This document shows, one piece after another, positions 55,487 through 64,000 of a DNA stretch of 64,000 nucleotides (its first letter is position 1; every line of letters starts with the position of its first letter). The translations under genes were made by a program, and so were the position numbers. Origin of the DNA: Chelatococcus sp. YT9 (GTDB lineage Bacteria; Pseudomonadota; Alphaproteobacteria; Rhizobiales; Beijerinckiaceae); NCBI RefSeq assembly GCF_018398315.1, contig NZ_JAHBRW010000002.1, positions 1,472,637-1,536,636 on the forward strand. The letters are read 5' to 3'. The notes below the pieces were generated by a model. That model saw only the letters and a program-made list of their open reading frames with translations. It ran no database searches and had not been told where the DNA came from.

Positions 55487-56535
55487 GCACGAGTGCCGCA
55501 TTGCGCATCGCGATCGACGATCCCGTCGCGCCCGTAGCAGAAGGCGCGCCTGCTGCTGCACTTGTTCGCGTCAGCCATCTGCGCAAGATCTTCGATGTAT
55601 CTGCGCCATGGATCACCCGCGTCACGACCGGCCAAGGGCGCAAGACGCTGAAAGCCGTGGACGATATCAGCTTCGAGATCCCGCAAGGACAAACCCTAAG
55701 CCTTGTCGGTGAGTCAGGCTGCGGAAAATCGACCGCGGCCCGATGCATCGCGGGTCTGCAGAAGCCGACCTCCGGCCAAGTCAGCTATCGCGACACCTCC
55801 ATCGAGGCGATCGCCGATGGCGCGAGCCCTTATCGCCGCGACATTCAAATGATCTTCCAGGATCCCTATGGCAGCCTCAATCCACGCTGGCGGGTGGGGC
55901 GGATCATTGCCGAGCCCATCCTGGCCCTGCGACTAGCGCATGAGGCGCGCGACGTGCAGGAGCGAGTCGCGGATCTTCTCGTGAGCGTCGGATTGTCCGC
56001 TACGGACGCCGACAAGTTCCCGCACGAGTTTTCGGGGGGGCAGCGCCAGCGCATCGCCGTGGCGCGCGCGCTAGCCAGTCGTCCCGCCTTTATCGTGTGC
56101 GATGAGCCGACCTCCGCGCTCGACGTGTCCGTGCAGGCGCAGATCCTCAACCTCATGCGGGATCTGCAGGATGAGCTCGGGCTCACCTATCTTTTCATCA
56201 GCCACAATCTCGCTGTTGTCGACCATATGTCCGACACGGTGGGCGTGATGTATCTGGGCCGGATCGTCGAGCTCGCTGACAAGGAAACCCTCTTCCAGTC
56301 GCCGCGGCATCCCTATTCCAGGTTATTGATGCGCGCGATGCCCACGCTCCAGAGCATTGGTGCCATTCGCGAGCCGATGCAGGGCGAGGTTCCCAACCCC
56401 ATCGATCCGCCGCAAGGCTGTGCGTTCAACCCGCGCTGTCCTTTCGCCGTGGAGCGGTGTCGTCAGGAACGGCCCGAAATCCGGCTGGTCGATGGCAGCC
56501 AGGTCGCCTGCCATCGGGCGGACGAGATTGCTTGA
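55483..56535 (+). CDS. ABC peptide importer ATPase (OppF/DppF type)
   Basis: 350 residues from a GTG at 55483 that overlaps the OppD-type stop by 4 bp (GTGA). Walker A GESGCGKS (76-83), Q-loop IFQDPYGSLNP, signature FSGGQRQR, Walker B AFIVCDEPTSALD, H-loop ISHNLA, and the Cys-containing C-terminal GCAFNPRCPFAVERC. With the OppD type it powers the importer whose membrane parts lie on the opposite strand. These two are the only ABC ATPases in the window and could also serve other dipeptide-type permeases. Confidence 0.94.
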   Translation: MSTSAALRIAIDDPVAPVAEGAPAAALVRVSHLRKIFDVSAPWITRVTTGQGRKTLKAVDDISFEIPQGQTLSLVGESGCGKSTAARCIAGLQKPTSGQVSYRDTSIEAIADGASPYRRDIQMIFQDPYGSLNPRWRVGRIIAEPILALRLAHEARDVQERVADLLVSVGLSATDADKFPHEFSGGQRQRIAVARALASRPAFIVCDEPTSALDVSVQAQILNLMRDLQDELGLTYLFISHNLAVVDHMSDTVGVMYLGRIVELADKETLFQSPRHPYSRLLMRAMPTLQSIGAIREPMQGEVPNPIDPPQGCAFNPRCPFAVERCRQERPEIRLVDGSQVACHRADEIA

Positions 56536-56591
56536 GCCAGCCTCCGCAGGGCACCCCAGGCCCGTGTCACGATGATCGACAGCAGTGTGCA

Positions 56592-57908
56592 ATGACCCGA
56601 GATATGTCGCGATCTGTTAGCGGTTCGCCTGAATACAGGCGGACGCTTTGGTGGCAAAATGCCGATCGGCTCGCGCCGACCGAACGGTTGACCGCCGACA
56701 AGACAGCCGATGTCGCCGTGATCGGCGGAGGGTTCACCGGGCTCACCGCAGCTTGGCACCTCGCGCGACGCGGCCTGCGGGTCACGCTTCTGGAAGCCGG
56801 GATGATAGGCGGCGGAGCGAGCGGATTTAACGCTGGCTTCGTCGTGCCCAATTTCGCAAAAGCGGATCCGCCGACGGTAATCGCGCAACTCGGTGAGGAG
56901 CGCGGTCGACGTCTGCTTGCGATGATCGGGCAGGGGGCGGATCGCGTGTTTGAGACAGCCCGCACCCATGGCATCGCCTGCGATGCCGAACAGGTGGGCT
57001 GGCTCCATGTCGCCCATTCGCAAACCATGCTCGATGTGCTCAGGGAACGCGCCGAAGCCTGGCGAAAGCTCGGCCGCCCTATCCGCATGCTCGAAGCCGC
57101 CGAGGCGCGCCAGCTTACCGCAGCACGACATTGCGTCGGCGCACTGCTCGATCCGAGTGGTGGCATGCTGCACCCGCTCAACTACGCCTTCGGGCTGGCG
57201 CGGCTTGCTGCAGCCGCGGGGGTGGCACTTTACGAGCAAGCGCGAGTCGATGCTGTCGCACGCAGCGGCTCGCGCTGGCGAGTGAGCACCGCCAAGGGCT
57301 CGATTCATGCGGACCAGGTTCTGTTATGCACCAATGCGGCCATGGGAGGCGTGGCGCGGCGGCTGGCCAGAATGGTGGTGCCCTTGCGCGTCTATCAAAT
57401 CGCCACGAAGCCATTGCCCAGCGCAGAGGTGGAGCGGATCGCGCCGGCACGAAACCCGGTCGCCGACACGCGCGCCAATCTCTTCACGTATCGCCTCGAT
57501 CGCGATGATCGCTTGATCAGCGGAGGTATGGCGATAGTCCCCATCGCTGCTCATGGGCGTATGGCGCGGATGATCGCAGGCCGCTTGGCTGCCGAGCTTG
57601 GTCTCAAATCGGTACCGGAGGTCGAGTTCGTCTGGCGGGGCACTGCGGCGATGACGACTGACTTCCTTCCGCATGTCTACGAATTTGCCCCAGGTTTCAT
57701 TGGCGGCATCGGCTGCAATGGCCGGGGTATCGCACTCACCGCGATGCTGGGGGAGGTTCTCGCCGATGCTGCCACCGGCACGCCGCTCGCTGATCTGCCG
57801 ATTCCACCCGCGTCGCCGCGCGCGATACCGTTCCATGCCTTTGCCCAGGCTGCGCCCTCCTTCGCAATCGCGCAGGCGAAATGGCATGATAGGCATCTGG
57901 CGAAATGA
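56592..57908 (+). CDS. FAD-dependent oxidoreductase (D-amino-acid oxidase/PuuB-like)
   Basis: 438 residues of the DAO family. Dinucleotide loop DVAVIGGGFTGLTAAWHLAR, ARRGLRVTLLEAG with the FAD-ribose Glu, ASGFNAGFVVPNF flavin-contact segment, and the C-terminal GFIGGIGCNGRGIALTAMLG. Such enzymes oxidise amines or amino acids (gamma-glutamylputrescine, D-amino acids, N-methyl amines) to imines. The Rid gene 84 bp downstream fits imine processing. Starts at 56592 or 56604; neither has a strong ribosome site. Follows the ATPase genes by 56 bp, so it is probably in the same operon. Confidence 0.88.
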   Translation: MTRDMSRSVSGSPEYRRTLWWQNADRLAPTERLTADKTADVAVIGGGFTGLTAAWHLARRGLRVTLLEAGMIGGGASGFNAGFVVPNFAKADPPTVIAQLGEERGRRLLAMIGQGADRVFETARTHGIACDAEQVGWLHVAHSQTMLDVLRERAEAWRKLGRPIRMLEAAEARQLTAARHCVGALLDPSGGMLHPLNYAFGLARLAAAAGVALYEQARVDAVARSGSRWRVSTAKGSIHADQVLLCTNAAMGGVARRLARMVVPLRVYQIATKPLPSAEVERIAPARNPVADTRANLFTYRLDRDDRLISGGMAIVPIAAHGRMARMIAGRLAAELGLKSVPEVEFVWRGTAAMTTDFLPHVYEFAPGFIGGIGCNGRGIALTAMLGEVLADAATGTPLADLPIPPASPRAIPFHAFAQAAPSFAIAQAKWHDRHLAK

Positions 57909-57992
57909 GATCCCGGCTGATTGTCTGATGCTAGCCATGGGCGGGCAGCTCTGATGTCCGGCAATCGCTCGAACACACCAAGAGGACTAGGC

Positions 57993-58415
57993 ATGTCGCA
58001 AACTGAGGAAAAGTGCCTAACGATTGTCAACCCGCCAGGGCTCTATGATCCCTCGCCCTATGGCTATTCCCATCTGGCGTTGGTCGCGCCAGGCTCGCGC
58101 CTTGTCTATGTGGCCGGACAGGGGGGAGAAACCCTGGACGGGTCAATGGACCCCGATTTCCGTGCCCAGGTCCGGCAGTCGCTTGCCAATCTGCGGACGG
58201 CGCTGCAGGGAGCCGGCGCCACCTTCTCCGACGTCGCCAAGCTAACGGTGCTGATCGTTGACCACAGCGAGGAGCGCCTGGGGATTTTCGGCGCGGAGAT
58301 GGCGGCCGCGTGGGATGCCGGATTGAAGCCGACGTGCACGCTTATTCCCGTCCCGCGCCTCGCGCTTGATGCCATGCTCGTCGAGATCGAGGCTGTCGCC
58401 GTGCTGCCCGCTTGA
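57993..58415 (+). CDS. Rid family protein 2 (Cys in place of catalytic Arg)
   Basis: 140 residues of the Rid fold: VAPGSRLVYVAGQGGETLDG, VRQSLANLRTALQGAGATFS, VEIEAVAVLPA at the C-terminus. The site aligned to the RidA Arg reads C115-T-L-I (GLKPTCTLIPV), so classical imine hydrolysis is unlikely by the known mechanism. Start set by GAGG 7 bp upstream of 57993. It follows the FAD oxidase and may act on its product. Confidence 0.88.
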   Translation: MSQTEEKCLTIVNPPGLYDPSPYGYSHLALVAPGSRLVYVAGQGGETLDGSMDPDFRAQVRQSLANLRTALQGAGATFSDVAKLTVLIVDHSEERLGIFGAEMAAAWDAGLKPTCTLIPVPRLALDAMLVEIEAVAVLPA

Positions 58416-58464
58416 GCGAGCGAATTGCCCGTCGCTTCGCCTGGTTCGAAGGCCTGATCTCGTG

Positions 58465-58503
58465 CCATCATCCCCGGGCTTGTCTCGGGGACTTTGATCG
58501 GGA
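58465..58503. repeat. Short palindromic intergenic repeat
   Basis: CCATCATCCCCGGGCTTGTC and TCGGGGACTTTGATCGGG resemble one arm of the palindromic elements at 17852 and 30142. It sits between the convergent Rid 2 and Rid 3 genes. Confidence 0.4.
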
Positions 58504-58594
58504 ACACGTGAATCTCACGGATTGGCTGGCGGGAGACGTCCCGCCATGATCCTCACAGAACCAGGGTCTCAATCGATCTGGCCGTAATCCAGCG

Positions 58595-58975
58595 TCACGT
58601 TCTCTTGACGACCGCGATACATTCGATTTCGTAGCGGAGCGCCTGGGTCAAGCAGTTGGTGATTGTCGTGCGGGCCGGATAAGGCTCGTGGAAGTACTCG
58701 GGATATATTGCATTGAATTGCGCGAGGTCGCCCTCGTCGCGCACATAGTTCCGGGTCTGCACGACATGGGCCAGATCACTCCCGGCTGTCTCCAGAACCT
58801 TACGCAGATTTTCGATGGAGCGTCGCATTTCTCCAGCGAAGCTATCGGATATGATTTTGCCGGTCGCATCGACAGAGGCTTGGCCGGACACGAATATCAG
58901 ATTGCCCACGCGCGTGCAGGGGCTGAACGGGAGGTGAGACCGTGGGGTATCGGCGTCTGAGGGATAGTCGATCAT
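58595..58975 (-). CDS. Rid family protein 3 (catalytic Arg present)
   Basis: 126 residues: RVGNLIFVSGQASVDATGKI, MRRSIENLRKVLETAGSDLA and YEIECIAVVKR. The catalytic-type Arg102 is present in the YPARTTITN segment, matching archetypal RidA, so this protein could hydrolyse 2-imino acids to 2-keto acids plus ammonia. The ATG at 58975 overlaps the M81 gene stop (ATGA), so the two are translationally coupled. Confidence 0.9.
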   Translation of the reverse strand: MIDYPSDADTPRSHLPFSPCTRVGNLIFVSGQASVDATGKIISDSFAGEMRRSIENLRKVLETAGSDLAHVVQTRNYVRDEGDLAQFNAIYPEYFHEPYPARTTITNCLTQALRYEIECIAVVKRT

Positions 58976-60471
58976 TCCGGCTTCCAGTCGGCATGGATGG
59001 GGAAAACGCCCGGGCGCAGGCGGCGGAAGGGTAGCGCCGCGATCTGACTCGTGCAGGGGCCCGCCGTCTCGACAGTGAAACTGCCGGCGGCGATGGGGTC
59101 ATAGGCGCGACGGTGGGCGACCGCCGCCTTCACGCCGATCGCTTTAAGTTGCTCGGGGACAATGCCCTGTGAGCGGAACTGGGCGAGATCGAAGGGCGGC
59201 GTCTTGCGGCTGCTAATCAACACCTTGATGCCGTTGCCGACAGTGACCACCGCCGATGGACCCATCGCAAAATGGACACCCTGCGAGGCGGCGAGATGGC
59301 TGTTACGATCCTCGAGGGTGAAGTTCCCATCACTGCGGCTGACGAAGCGAACATCCACTTCGATCGGCGGATCCGCGATAGTACTTCCCTTGCCACCGAG
59401 GGAGAGACGGCGCGTCTCGCCGGGAGATGCGTCTGCCAGCGCCGCAACCGCGGCGGCGTCGGCGATGGCCACGGCCGCGTTGTCGAGACCATGCTTCAGA
59501 AAGGCGCGCAGCACCGCCGTGCCGTCGCCCGGCGCGCCCCCGCCGATATTATCTGAGGGTTCGACCACCACATAGGGTCCTCCAGGCAGCGTCTTGATCC
59601 GGGCGACCGCCTCGTCGAGGTTCCACTCCCTCGGCAGGCCCAAGGCGCGGAGATCGATCGCAAGGGCGCACAGGCGCTTCAATGCTGACTGGGCGACCGC
59701 ATCATCTGCGGTTGTAATCACCGCGAAGGACACACCCGTATCGGGAGTGTCGGAGAAAGAGTAACCGGCGACGACGTTGATACCCCAGATCGCGGGCGTC
59801 TCCGTCTCGATCTCACGGGCGAGCGCTTCGAGATCACGCATCGGCCGATCTGCGGTACCTGTCCCGGTCGGCGGCCACATGATGGGCGCCGTCAGGGTGA
59901 CCATATGCGGGAGCGCCCCTTCGCCCAATGCGCGCGCCAGCAACCGCGCCGAACGGATCGCCGAGTCCCGTGCATCGACGTGAGGGTTCTCGCGATAGGC
60001 AACCAGGCCGTTGGCGTGATCGGCCATAGCCCGGGTGAAATTCGCATGCAGATCGAACACGCCGAAAAGCGGCAAGTGCTCTGCCCCGGGAACCGCGCGG
60101 ATGCGGCTGAGCAATTCCCCTTCGGGATCGACGTAATCCGTCGTCACCATCGCGCCGTGCAGCGCGAGCCAGATGCCGTCCAACCCGCCGTCGGTGAGCG
60201 CAGCGGTCAGCACCGTGTGCAGCTTCTCCCAGAACAGCTCGAAGACCGCATGGTCGGTGGTTCCGGAGGGAAGGGCGGTAAAGTCTGCCGCGGGCACGAC
60301 CTCCCAGCCCTGCTCATCCGCGACCTCGAGGAAACCATCGACCGTGGAGCCATCACCGCGACGGTCTAGGACGTCCCGGATCGTGTAATCGTCGATCCGT
60401 GTAATCTCCTCGACGAAGGTGTGGGTCTCGTGGAAAAGGGCGGCCAGCAAGATTCGGGGTCGTTTCGTCAT
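58972..60471 (-). CDS. M81 family metallopeptidase (MlrC-like) A
   Basis: 499 residues of the M81/MlrC family (microcystinase C, which degrades linear peptides, including those with D- and beta-amino acids). Features: N-terminal ALFHETHTFVEEIT with His14 and His17, WLALHGAMVTTDYVD, VFDLHANFTRAMADHANGL, YRENPHVDARDSA and SDNIGGGAPGDGTAVLRAFL. Metal-binding His and Asp are expected in the DLHANF and NPHVD segments. No signal peptide. Translationally coupled to Rid 3. Divergent from its paralogue at 60798; the function on amides or peptides is inferred from the family. Confidence 0.9.
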   Translation of the reverse strand: MTKRPRILLAALFHETHTFVEEITRIDDYTIRDVLDRRGDGSTVDGFLEVADEQGWEVVPAADFTALPSGTTDHAVFELFWEKLHTVLTAALTDGGLDGIWLALHGAMVTTDYVDPEGELLSRIRAVPGAEHLPLFGVFDLHANFTRAMADHANGLVAYRENPHVDARDSAIRSARLLARALGEGALPHMVTLTAPIMWPPTGTGTADRPMRDLEALAREIETETPAIWGINVVAGYSFSDTPDTGVSFAVITTADDAVAQSALKRLCALAIDLRALGLPREWNLDEAVARIKTLPGGPYVVVEPSDNIGGGAPGDGTAVLRAFLKHGLDNAAVAIADAAAVAALADASPGETRRLSLGGKGSTIADPPIEVDVRFVSRSDGNFTLEDRNSHLAASQGVHFAMGPSAVVTVGNGIKVLISSRKTPPFDLAQFRSQGIVPEQLKAIGVKAAVAHRRAYDPIAAGSFTVETAGPCTSQIAALPFRRLRPGVFPIHADWKPE

Positions 60472-60797
60472 CTGGCGCTCTCTTCCGGGCTCTCTTTCAC
60501 AGGGGAACGGGACATCTAACTGATGCGGTGAATTCTATGCGGCGGCGCCAGCCAGCAGATACCCCCGCAAGGCCGTGGAAACTGCCGCAAGGTCTAGCAT
60601 GTAAAGGCTATCACCTTGTGCGCATCTTTGAACGCCGTTCACCACCGCGCAAGTGGCGATTATTCCATGGGACGAAACGATGTCTATTTGACAGCCCTTT
60701 CCTCTTGTCCGTTACTGCCTGCACGCCTGCATCGGGCCAATGAACGGAAACAGCCGGACTGACACTGTGCGGTCCGCACATCAGCGGGGATTATCGG
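60472..60797. promoter_or_regulatory. Divergent promoter region between the M81 genes
   Basis: This 326-bp gap has no gene. TTGACA (60688-60693) and GTTACT 17 bp downstream (60711-60716) form a possible + strand promoter. No TTTGATCAA palindrome is present, so these M81 genes may be outside the putative regulon. Confidence 0.3.
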
Positions 60798-62261
60798 ATG
60801 CGTGTCTTTGCGGCGTCCTTGGCCACGGAAACGAATACGTTCGCGCCACTCTTCGTTGATCGGAGCGCCTTCGAGGGCGCGTTCTATTGCCCGCCCGGAA
60901 CACATCCCGATACGCCGACCCTGTGCTCGGGACCCATGATCGCGGCACGCGAACTGGCCCAGCGCGAGGGCCTCACCCTGATCGAGGGCACCGCAACCTG
61001 GGCCGAGCCGGCCGGGCTCGTATCGCGTGAGGCTTATGAGAGCTTGCGTGACGAGATCATTGGGCAGCTCAAGGCGGCTCTGCCGGTGGATATCGTGCTC
61101 TTCGGGCTGCATGGCGCGATGGTCGCCCATGGCTACGACGACTGCGAGGGCGATCTTCTGGCCCATGCCCGCGCGATCGCGGGACCGCGCTGCATCATAG
61201 GCGCGGAACTCGACATGCATTGCCACCTCACCGACCAGATGGTGGAGGCGGCCGACGTCATTAACGCCTTCAAGGAATTCCCCCACACCGATTTTCTGGA
61301 ACGCGGGCGGGACCTCGCGAGACTTTGCCTGAGGGCGGCACGCGGTGAGGTGCGTCCCGTGACCGCGGTCTTCGATTGCCGTGCCATAGCGGGCTTCATG
61401 ACGAGCCAGGAGCCCGGGCGCGGCTTCGTGGACCGCATGTTGGCGATGGAAGGCCATGGGGACATCCTCAGTATTTCGGTGGCCCATGGTTTCCAGGCGG
61501 GTGATGTTTATGACGTCGGCACCAAGGTCCTCGTGATCGCTGACGGCGATGTTGCCAAAGCTTCTGTGCTGGCCGAGCAACTCGGCCGCGAAATTCTGAG
61601 CTGGGGGCCGGGCGGTGGCGTGCCGCCACATTACAAACCCGAGGAGGGTATTGCCGAAGCGGTGCGGCTCGCGCAGCCCGGCCGGCCGGTCGTGCTCGCC
61701 GACCGCTGGGACAATCCAGGCGGTGGCGTCGCCGGGGACTCCTCGGTGATGGTGGACGCACTTCTGAAGCATCCGGACATTCCGGCAGCGATCGGAGCGA
61801 TGTGGGATCCGGTTGCCGTCGGCTTCTGCCGCGCGGCAGGAGTTGGAGCGGAATTCCGCTTGCGTTTCTGTGGCAAGGCGGCGCCGACATCGGGCCATCC
61901 GATCGATGCCGACGTCCGGGTGCGGGGAGTCACCGATGATTTGCTCATTCCTTTCGAGCAAAGTTGGGTATCGCTGGGGCCGGCCGCCGCGATCTCAATC
62001 GGGAGCCTCGATGTCGTCTTGTCCTCGACGCGCGCGCAGACCTTCAGCCCACCCGTCTTCACCAATCTTGGCATCGATCTTGGCGCGAAAACCCTCGTGG
62101 TGGTGAAGTCCTCCAATCATTTCTACGCCGCCTTCGCGCCGATCGCCGCGACCGTGCTCTATCTCGATACCGGGGGGCCCTATCCTTCGGACACCCGCAT
62201 GATCCCCTACAAGAAGGCGCGACGGCCGCTCGCGCCGCTCGATCCAAACCCGCTCCTTTGA
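60798..62261 (+). CDS. M81 family metallopeptidase (MlrC-like) B
   Basis: 487 residues, paralogue of the gene at 58972. N-terminal SLATETNTFAPLFVD (Thr/Asn in place of the His-rich HETHTF), FGLHGAMVAHGYDDCEGDLL, ELDMHCHLTDQMVEAADVIN, FPHTDFLERGRDL and DRWDNPGGGVAGDSSVMVDA. Metal-ligand-type His and Asp are in the DMHCHL and PHTDF segments. The two M81 proteins probably cleave different peptides or amides. It is followed 27 bp later by the D-serine deaminase-like gene, as in amino-acid-degradation operons. Confidence 0.9.
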   Translation: MRVFAASLATETNTFAPLFVDRSAFEGAFYCPPGTHPDTPTLCSGPMIAARELAQREGLTLIEGTATWAEPAGLVSREAYESLRDEIIGQLKAALPVDIVLFGLHGAMVAHGYDDCEGDLLAHARAIAGPRCIIGAELDMHCHLTDQMVEAADVINAFKEFPHTDFLERGRDLARLCLRAARGEVRPVTAVFDCRAIAGFMTSQEPGRGFVDRMLAMEGHGDILSISVAHGFQAGDVYDVGTKVLVIADGDVAKASVLAEQLGREILSWGPGGGVPPHYKPEEGIAEAVRLAQPGRPVVLADRWDNPGGGVAGDSSVMVDALLKHPDIPAAIGAMWDPVAVGFCRAAGVGAEFRLRFCGKAAPTSGHPIDADVRVRGVTDDLLIPFEQSWVSLGPAAAISIGSLDVVLSSTRAQTFSPPVFTNLGIDLGAKTLVVVKSSNHFYAAFAPIAATVLYLDTGGPYPSDTRMIPYKKARRPLAPLDPNPLL

Positions 62262-62288
62262 TCCCCTTTACCTTCAAGGTCCGACGCG

Positions 62289-63605
62289 ATGGCTTCGACC
62301 CACATCTCACCTCTGCCGCGGCTTGCGCTGGAGTCCTTGCGCACCGCCGTGCTCGATCGGTCGACCAAAGGCTTGCCGCCAGGCACGGAAGGGCTCAGGC
62401 TCGCCGCGGTGGGCGAGCAGGGATGGCATGTGCTTGCGGGAGACCTGCCCTTGCCTCTCGCGGTTATCCGCAAGTCGGTTCTTGAGGCCAACAGCCGCTG
62501 GATGAAGGCTTTCACGGCCCTGAATGGCCTGGAAATCTCTCCCCATGGCAAGACCACGATGGCGCCCCAGCTCTTCGACCTGCAGGCGGCGGACGGCGCC
62601 TGGGCAATCACTGTCGCGACGGTGCAGCAGCTCGATGTCTGTCGCCGTTTTGGCGTCAAGCGGGTGATCCTCGCCAACCAGCCAATTGGGCGCCAGGCCA
62701 TCAATGCATGTTTTTCATCCATTCGTGAGGACGCTATCGAGCTCTACTGTCTGGCCGACAGTCTGACGGGCGTCAACCTTCTTGCCGAAGGCGCTACCCG
62801 GCTTCCGCCATCGCCTGCCAATCCACTCCAGATCCTTGTCGAGATCGGCTTCGAAGGCGGGAGGACCGGCACCCGCACCCGAGAGGAAGCGCTATCCGTC
62901 GCGCGGGCGGTCGGCCAAGTGCCCGGCCTGCAACTCGCTGGTTTCGAGTGTTTCGAGGGACTGCAGCCGACGCCGGCCGGCGCGGACCGGCTCATTGACG
63001 AGGTGATCGCCGTCGCCCGGGAAGCGGACGCCGAGGGCCTCTTTGTTACCGGGCGCGCCATGGTGCTCAGTGCTGGCGGATCATCTCTCTTTGACCGGGT
63101 CGGCGAGCGCCTGAACGCCGCCGCGTTCTCACGGCCTGTAGTGAAGGTGCTGCGGTCCGGATGCTATCTCACGCACGATTCCTTGAGCTATGCCGCCGCT
63201 TTCAAGCGCATCCTCAACGACACCTCGCTTGCCCTGCCCGAGGGCGGGCTCGAGCCTGCGCTGGAGGTCTGGGCCTATGTGCAGTCCCGACCGGAACAAG
63301 GACGTACCATGCTGACCGTCGGCAAGCGCGACATCAGTTATGATGCCGGGATGCCGGTGCCGCTCCGCTGGTATCGGCCGGACGGCAGCATGGCGGCGCC
63401 GCAATCCATGCCGCCAGGTCATACGGTGCTCGCCTTGAACGACCAGCATTGCCATCTCGGTACGCCTCTCGACAGTCCAATCGCTATCGGCGACATGGTT
63501 GCCTTCGGCATTGGCCATCCCTGCACCACTTTTGACAAATGGGCGTTCTTGGCACTGGTCGATGACAACTACCGGGTCGTGGACGGGATCCGCACGTTCT
63601 TCTGA
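62289..63605 (+). CDS. D-serine deaminase/D-threonine aldolase-like PLP enzyme
   Basis: 438 residues of the fold-type III (alanine racemase-like) family. PLP-binding Lys88 in ISPHGKTTMAPQLF; VEIGFEGGRTGTRTREEALS carries barrel residues; C-terminal metal-binding GHPCTTFDKWAFLALVDD (His410, Cys412) typical of D-serine dehydratases of the eukaryotic type and related amino acid deaminases. It would deaminate or cleave a D-amino acid to a keto acid via an imine/enamine, a natural substrate for Rid 3. It lies directly after M81 B and is the last gene of the pair. Confidence 0.9.
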   Translation: MASTHISPLPRLALESLRTAVLDRSTKGLPPGTEGLRLAAVGEQGWHVLAGDLPLPLAVIRKSVLEANSRWMKAFTALNGLEISPHGKTTMAPQLFDLQAADGAWAITVATVQQLDVCRRFGVKRVILANQPIGRQAINACFSSIREDAIELYCLADSLTGVNLLAEGATRLPPSPANPLQILVEIGFEGGRTGTRTREEALSVARAVGQVPGLQLAGFECFEGLQPTPAGADRLIDEVIAVAREADAEGLFVTGRAMVLSAGGSSLFDRVGERLNAAAFSRPVVKVLRSGCYLTHDSLSYAAAFKRILNDTSLALPEGGLEPALEVWAYVQSRPEQGRTMLTVGKRDISYDAGMPVPLRWYRPDGSMAAPQSMPPGHTVLALNDQHCHLGTPLDSPIAIGDMVAFGIGHPCTTFDKWAFLALVDDNYRVVDGIRTFF

Positions 63606-64000
63606 TCTGGTTCCAGGCGTCGGCTCCGGCTGCGGAAACATCGCTTTCCCGTATCTCCATCGGCGCCGAACGGTTTGGTCGACGTCTTCTCGGTCGCGGG
63701 TGTCGCATGGATGCGCTGCCGTGCGTGGGCTCAACTCACATGAAGATGGCCCGGCCTCTGCGCTCGCGCTTCGCAAGCGCCGTAACGTTTCTTGTGACGA
63801 AACGAGGGGTTCTTGACGCGAATTCTGCGCGTTACTACGCTTCGATCATGGGGACCGGACAAGGCGGAGGGTGACGCTAGCCGGGAAGTCGGAACAAGCA
63901 ACGCCTTGGCGAGGAAAAGTATTTCCCAGTCAATTCGAAAATACCGGCCGTGATAAAGGCCAAAGGTGCTCGTTATTTCTGGTATTAACTTGTAAAAGGC
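63606..64000 (+). promoter_or_regulatory. Gene-free right end with candidate promoter and operator
   Basis: No gene is visible in these 395 bp. An inverted repeat CGTTTC-N7-GAAACG (63786-63804) precedes TTGACG (63813-63818) and TACGCT (63836-63841) at 17-bp spacing, a plausible promoter reading out of the window. The downstream gene lies outside. Confidence 0.35.

Noticed and set aside
60684-61961. 425-codon open frame on - strand
   Set aside because: Antisense to M81 B; the M81 frame has strong motif support.
63129-63776. 215-codon open frame on - strand at the right end
   Set aside because: Mostly antisense to the D-serine deaminase-like gene and has no recognisable domain or good ribosome site.

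Overview
The window is GC-rich, gene-dense DNA carrying 50 protein genes, almost all catabolic or transport. Gene content (rhizobial-type RhaK/RhaD/RhaI, many ABC importers, a Lon/Hsp20 pair) and intergenic palindromic repeats of the 'GTCAT-cCCGGGGC ... GCCCCGG-ATGAC' type suggest a soil or plant-associated alphaproteobacterium of the Hyphomicrobiales (Bosea/Chelatococcus-like; inference, not a typed identification). No rRNA, tRNA, CRISPR array, transposase or phage gene was seen.

Layout. (1) 1-3915: a Lon-type protease running off the left edge with a small heat-shock protein, then a LysR regulator divergent from a flavodoxin-fold quinone reductase. (2) 4162-10682: a sugar-acid island with an aldose-1-epimerase-like protein, a LacI regulator, a mandelate racemase/galactonate dehydratase-type enolase and a CUT1 sugar importer without an ATPase. 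(3) 10701-20249: a GntR/UTRA regulator divergent from a dipeptide-type importer (again without ATPases), HyuB, an alpha/beta hydrolase whose nucleophile position is glycine, and HyuA. (4) 20302-36436: an L-rhamnoside island with two GH106-type rhamnosidases lacking visible signal peptides, a CUT1 importer without ATPase, a rhamnulokinase, a DeoR regulator, an aldolase-dehydrogenase fusion and rhamnose isomerase. (5) 36460-41407: a hybrid sensor kinase flanked by two paralogous OmpR-type response regulators. (6) 41460-49606: MarR regulator, cyclase-family hydrolase, 3-hydroxyisobutyrate dehydrogenase-like enzyme, amidohydrolase, alpha/beta hydrolase, Rid protein and aminotransferase. (7) 49678-63605: GntR/FCD regulator, a complete oligopeptide-type importer (binding protein, two permeases, two ATPases), FAD amine/amino-acid oxidase, two more Rid proteins, two M81 (MlrC-like) metallopeptidases and a D-serine-deaminase-like PLP enzyme.

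How the parts may work together. In region 4 a rhamnoside is probably imported intact, cleaved in the cytosol, and rhamnose is converted via rhamnulose and rhamnulose-1-phosphate to DHAP and lactaldehyde. Regions 6 and 7 share TTTGATCAA palindromes in their divergent promoter regions and may be one regulon for a nitrogenous, amide- or D-amino-acid-containing compound: import, peptide or amide cleavage, oxidation or deamination to imines, and imine clearance by Rid proteins. The substrate is unknown, and this is the best candidate here for an undescribed pathway. Three importers lack ATPase genes; the only ATPases in the window belong to region 7.
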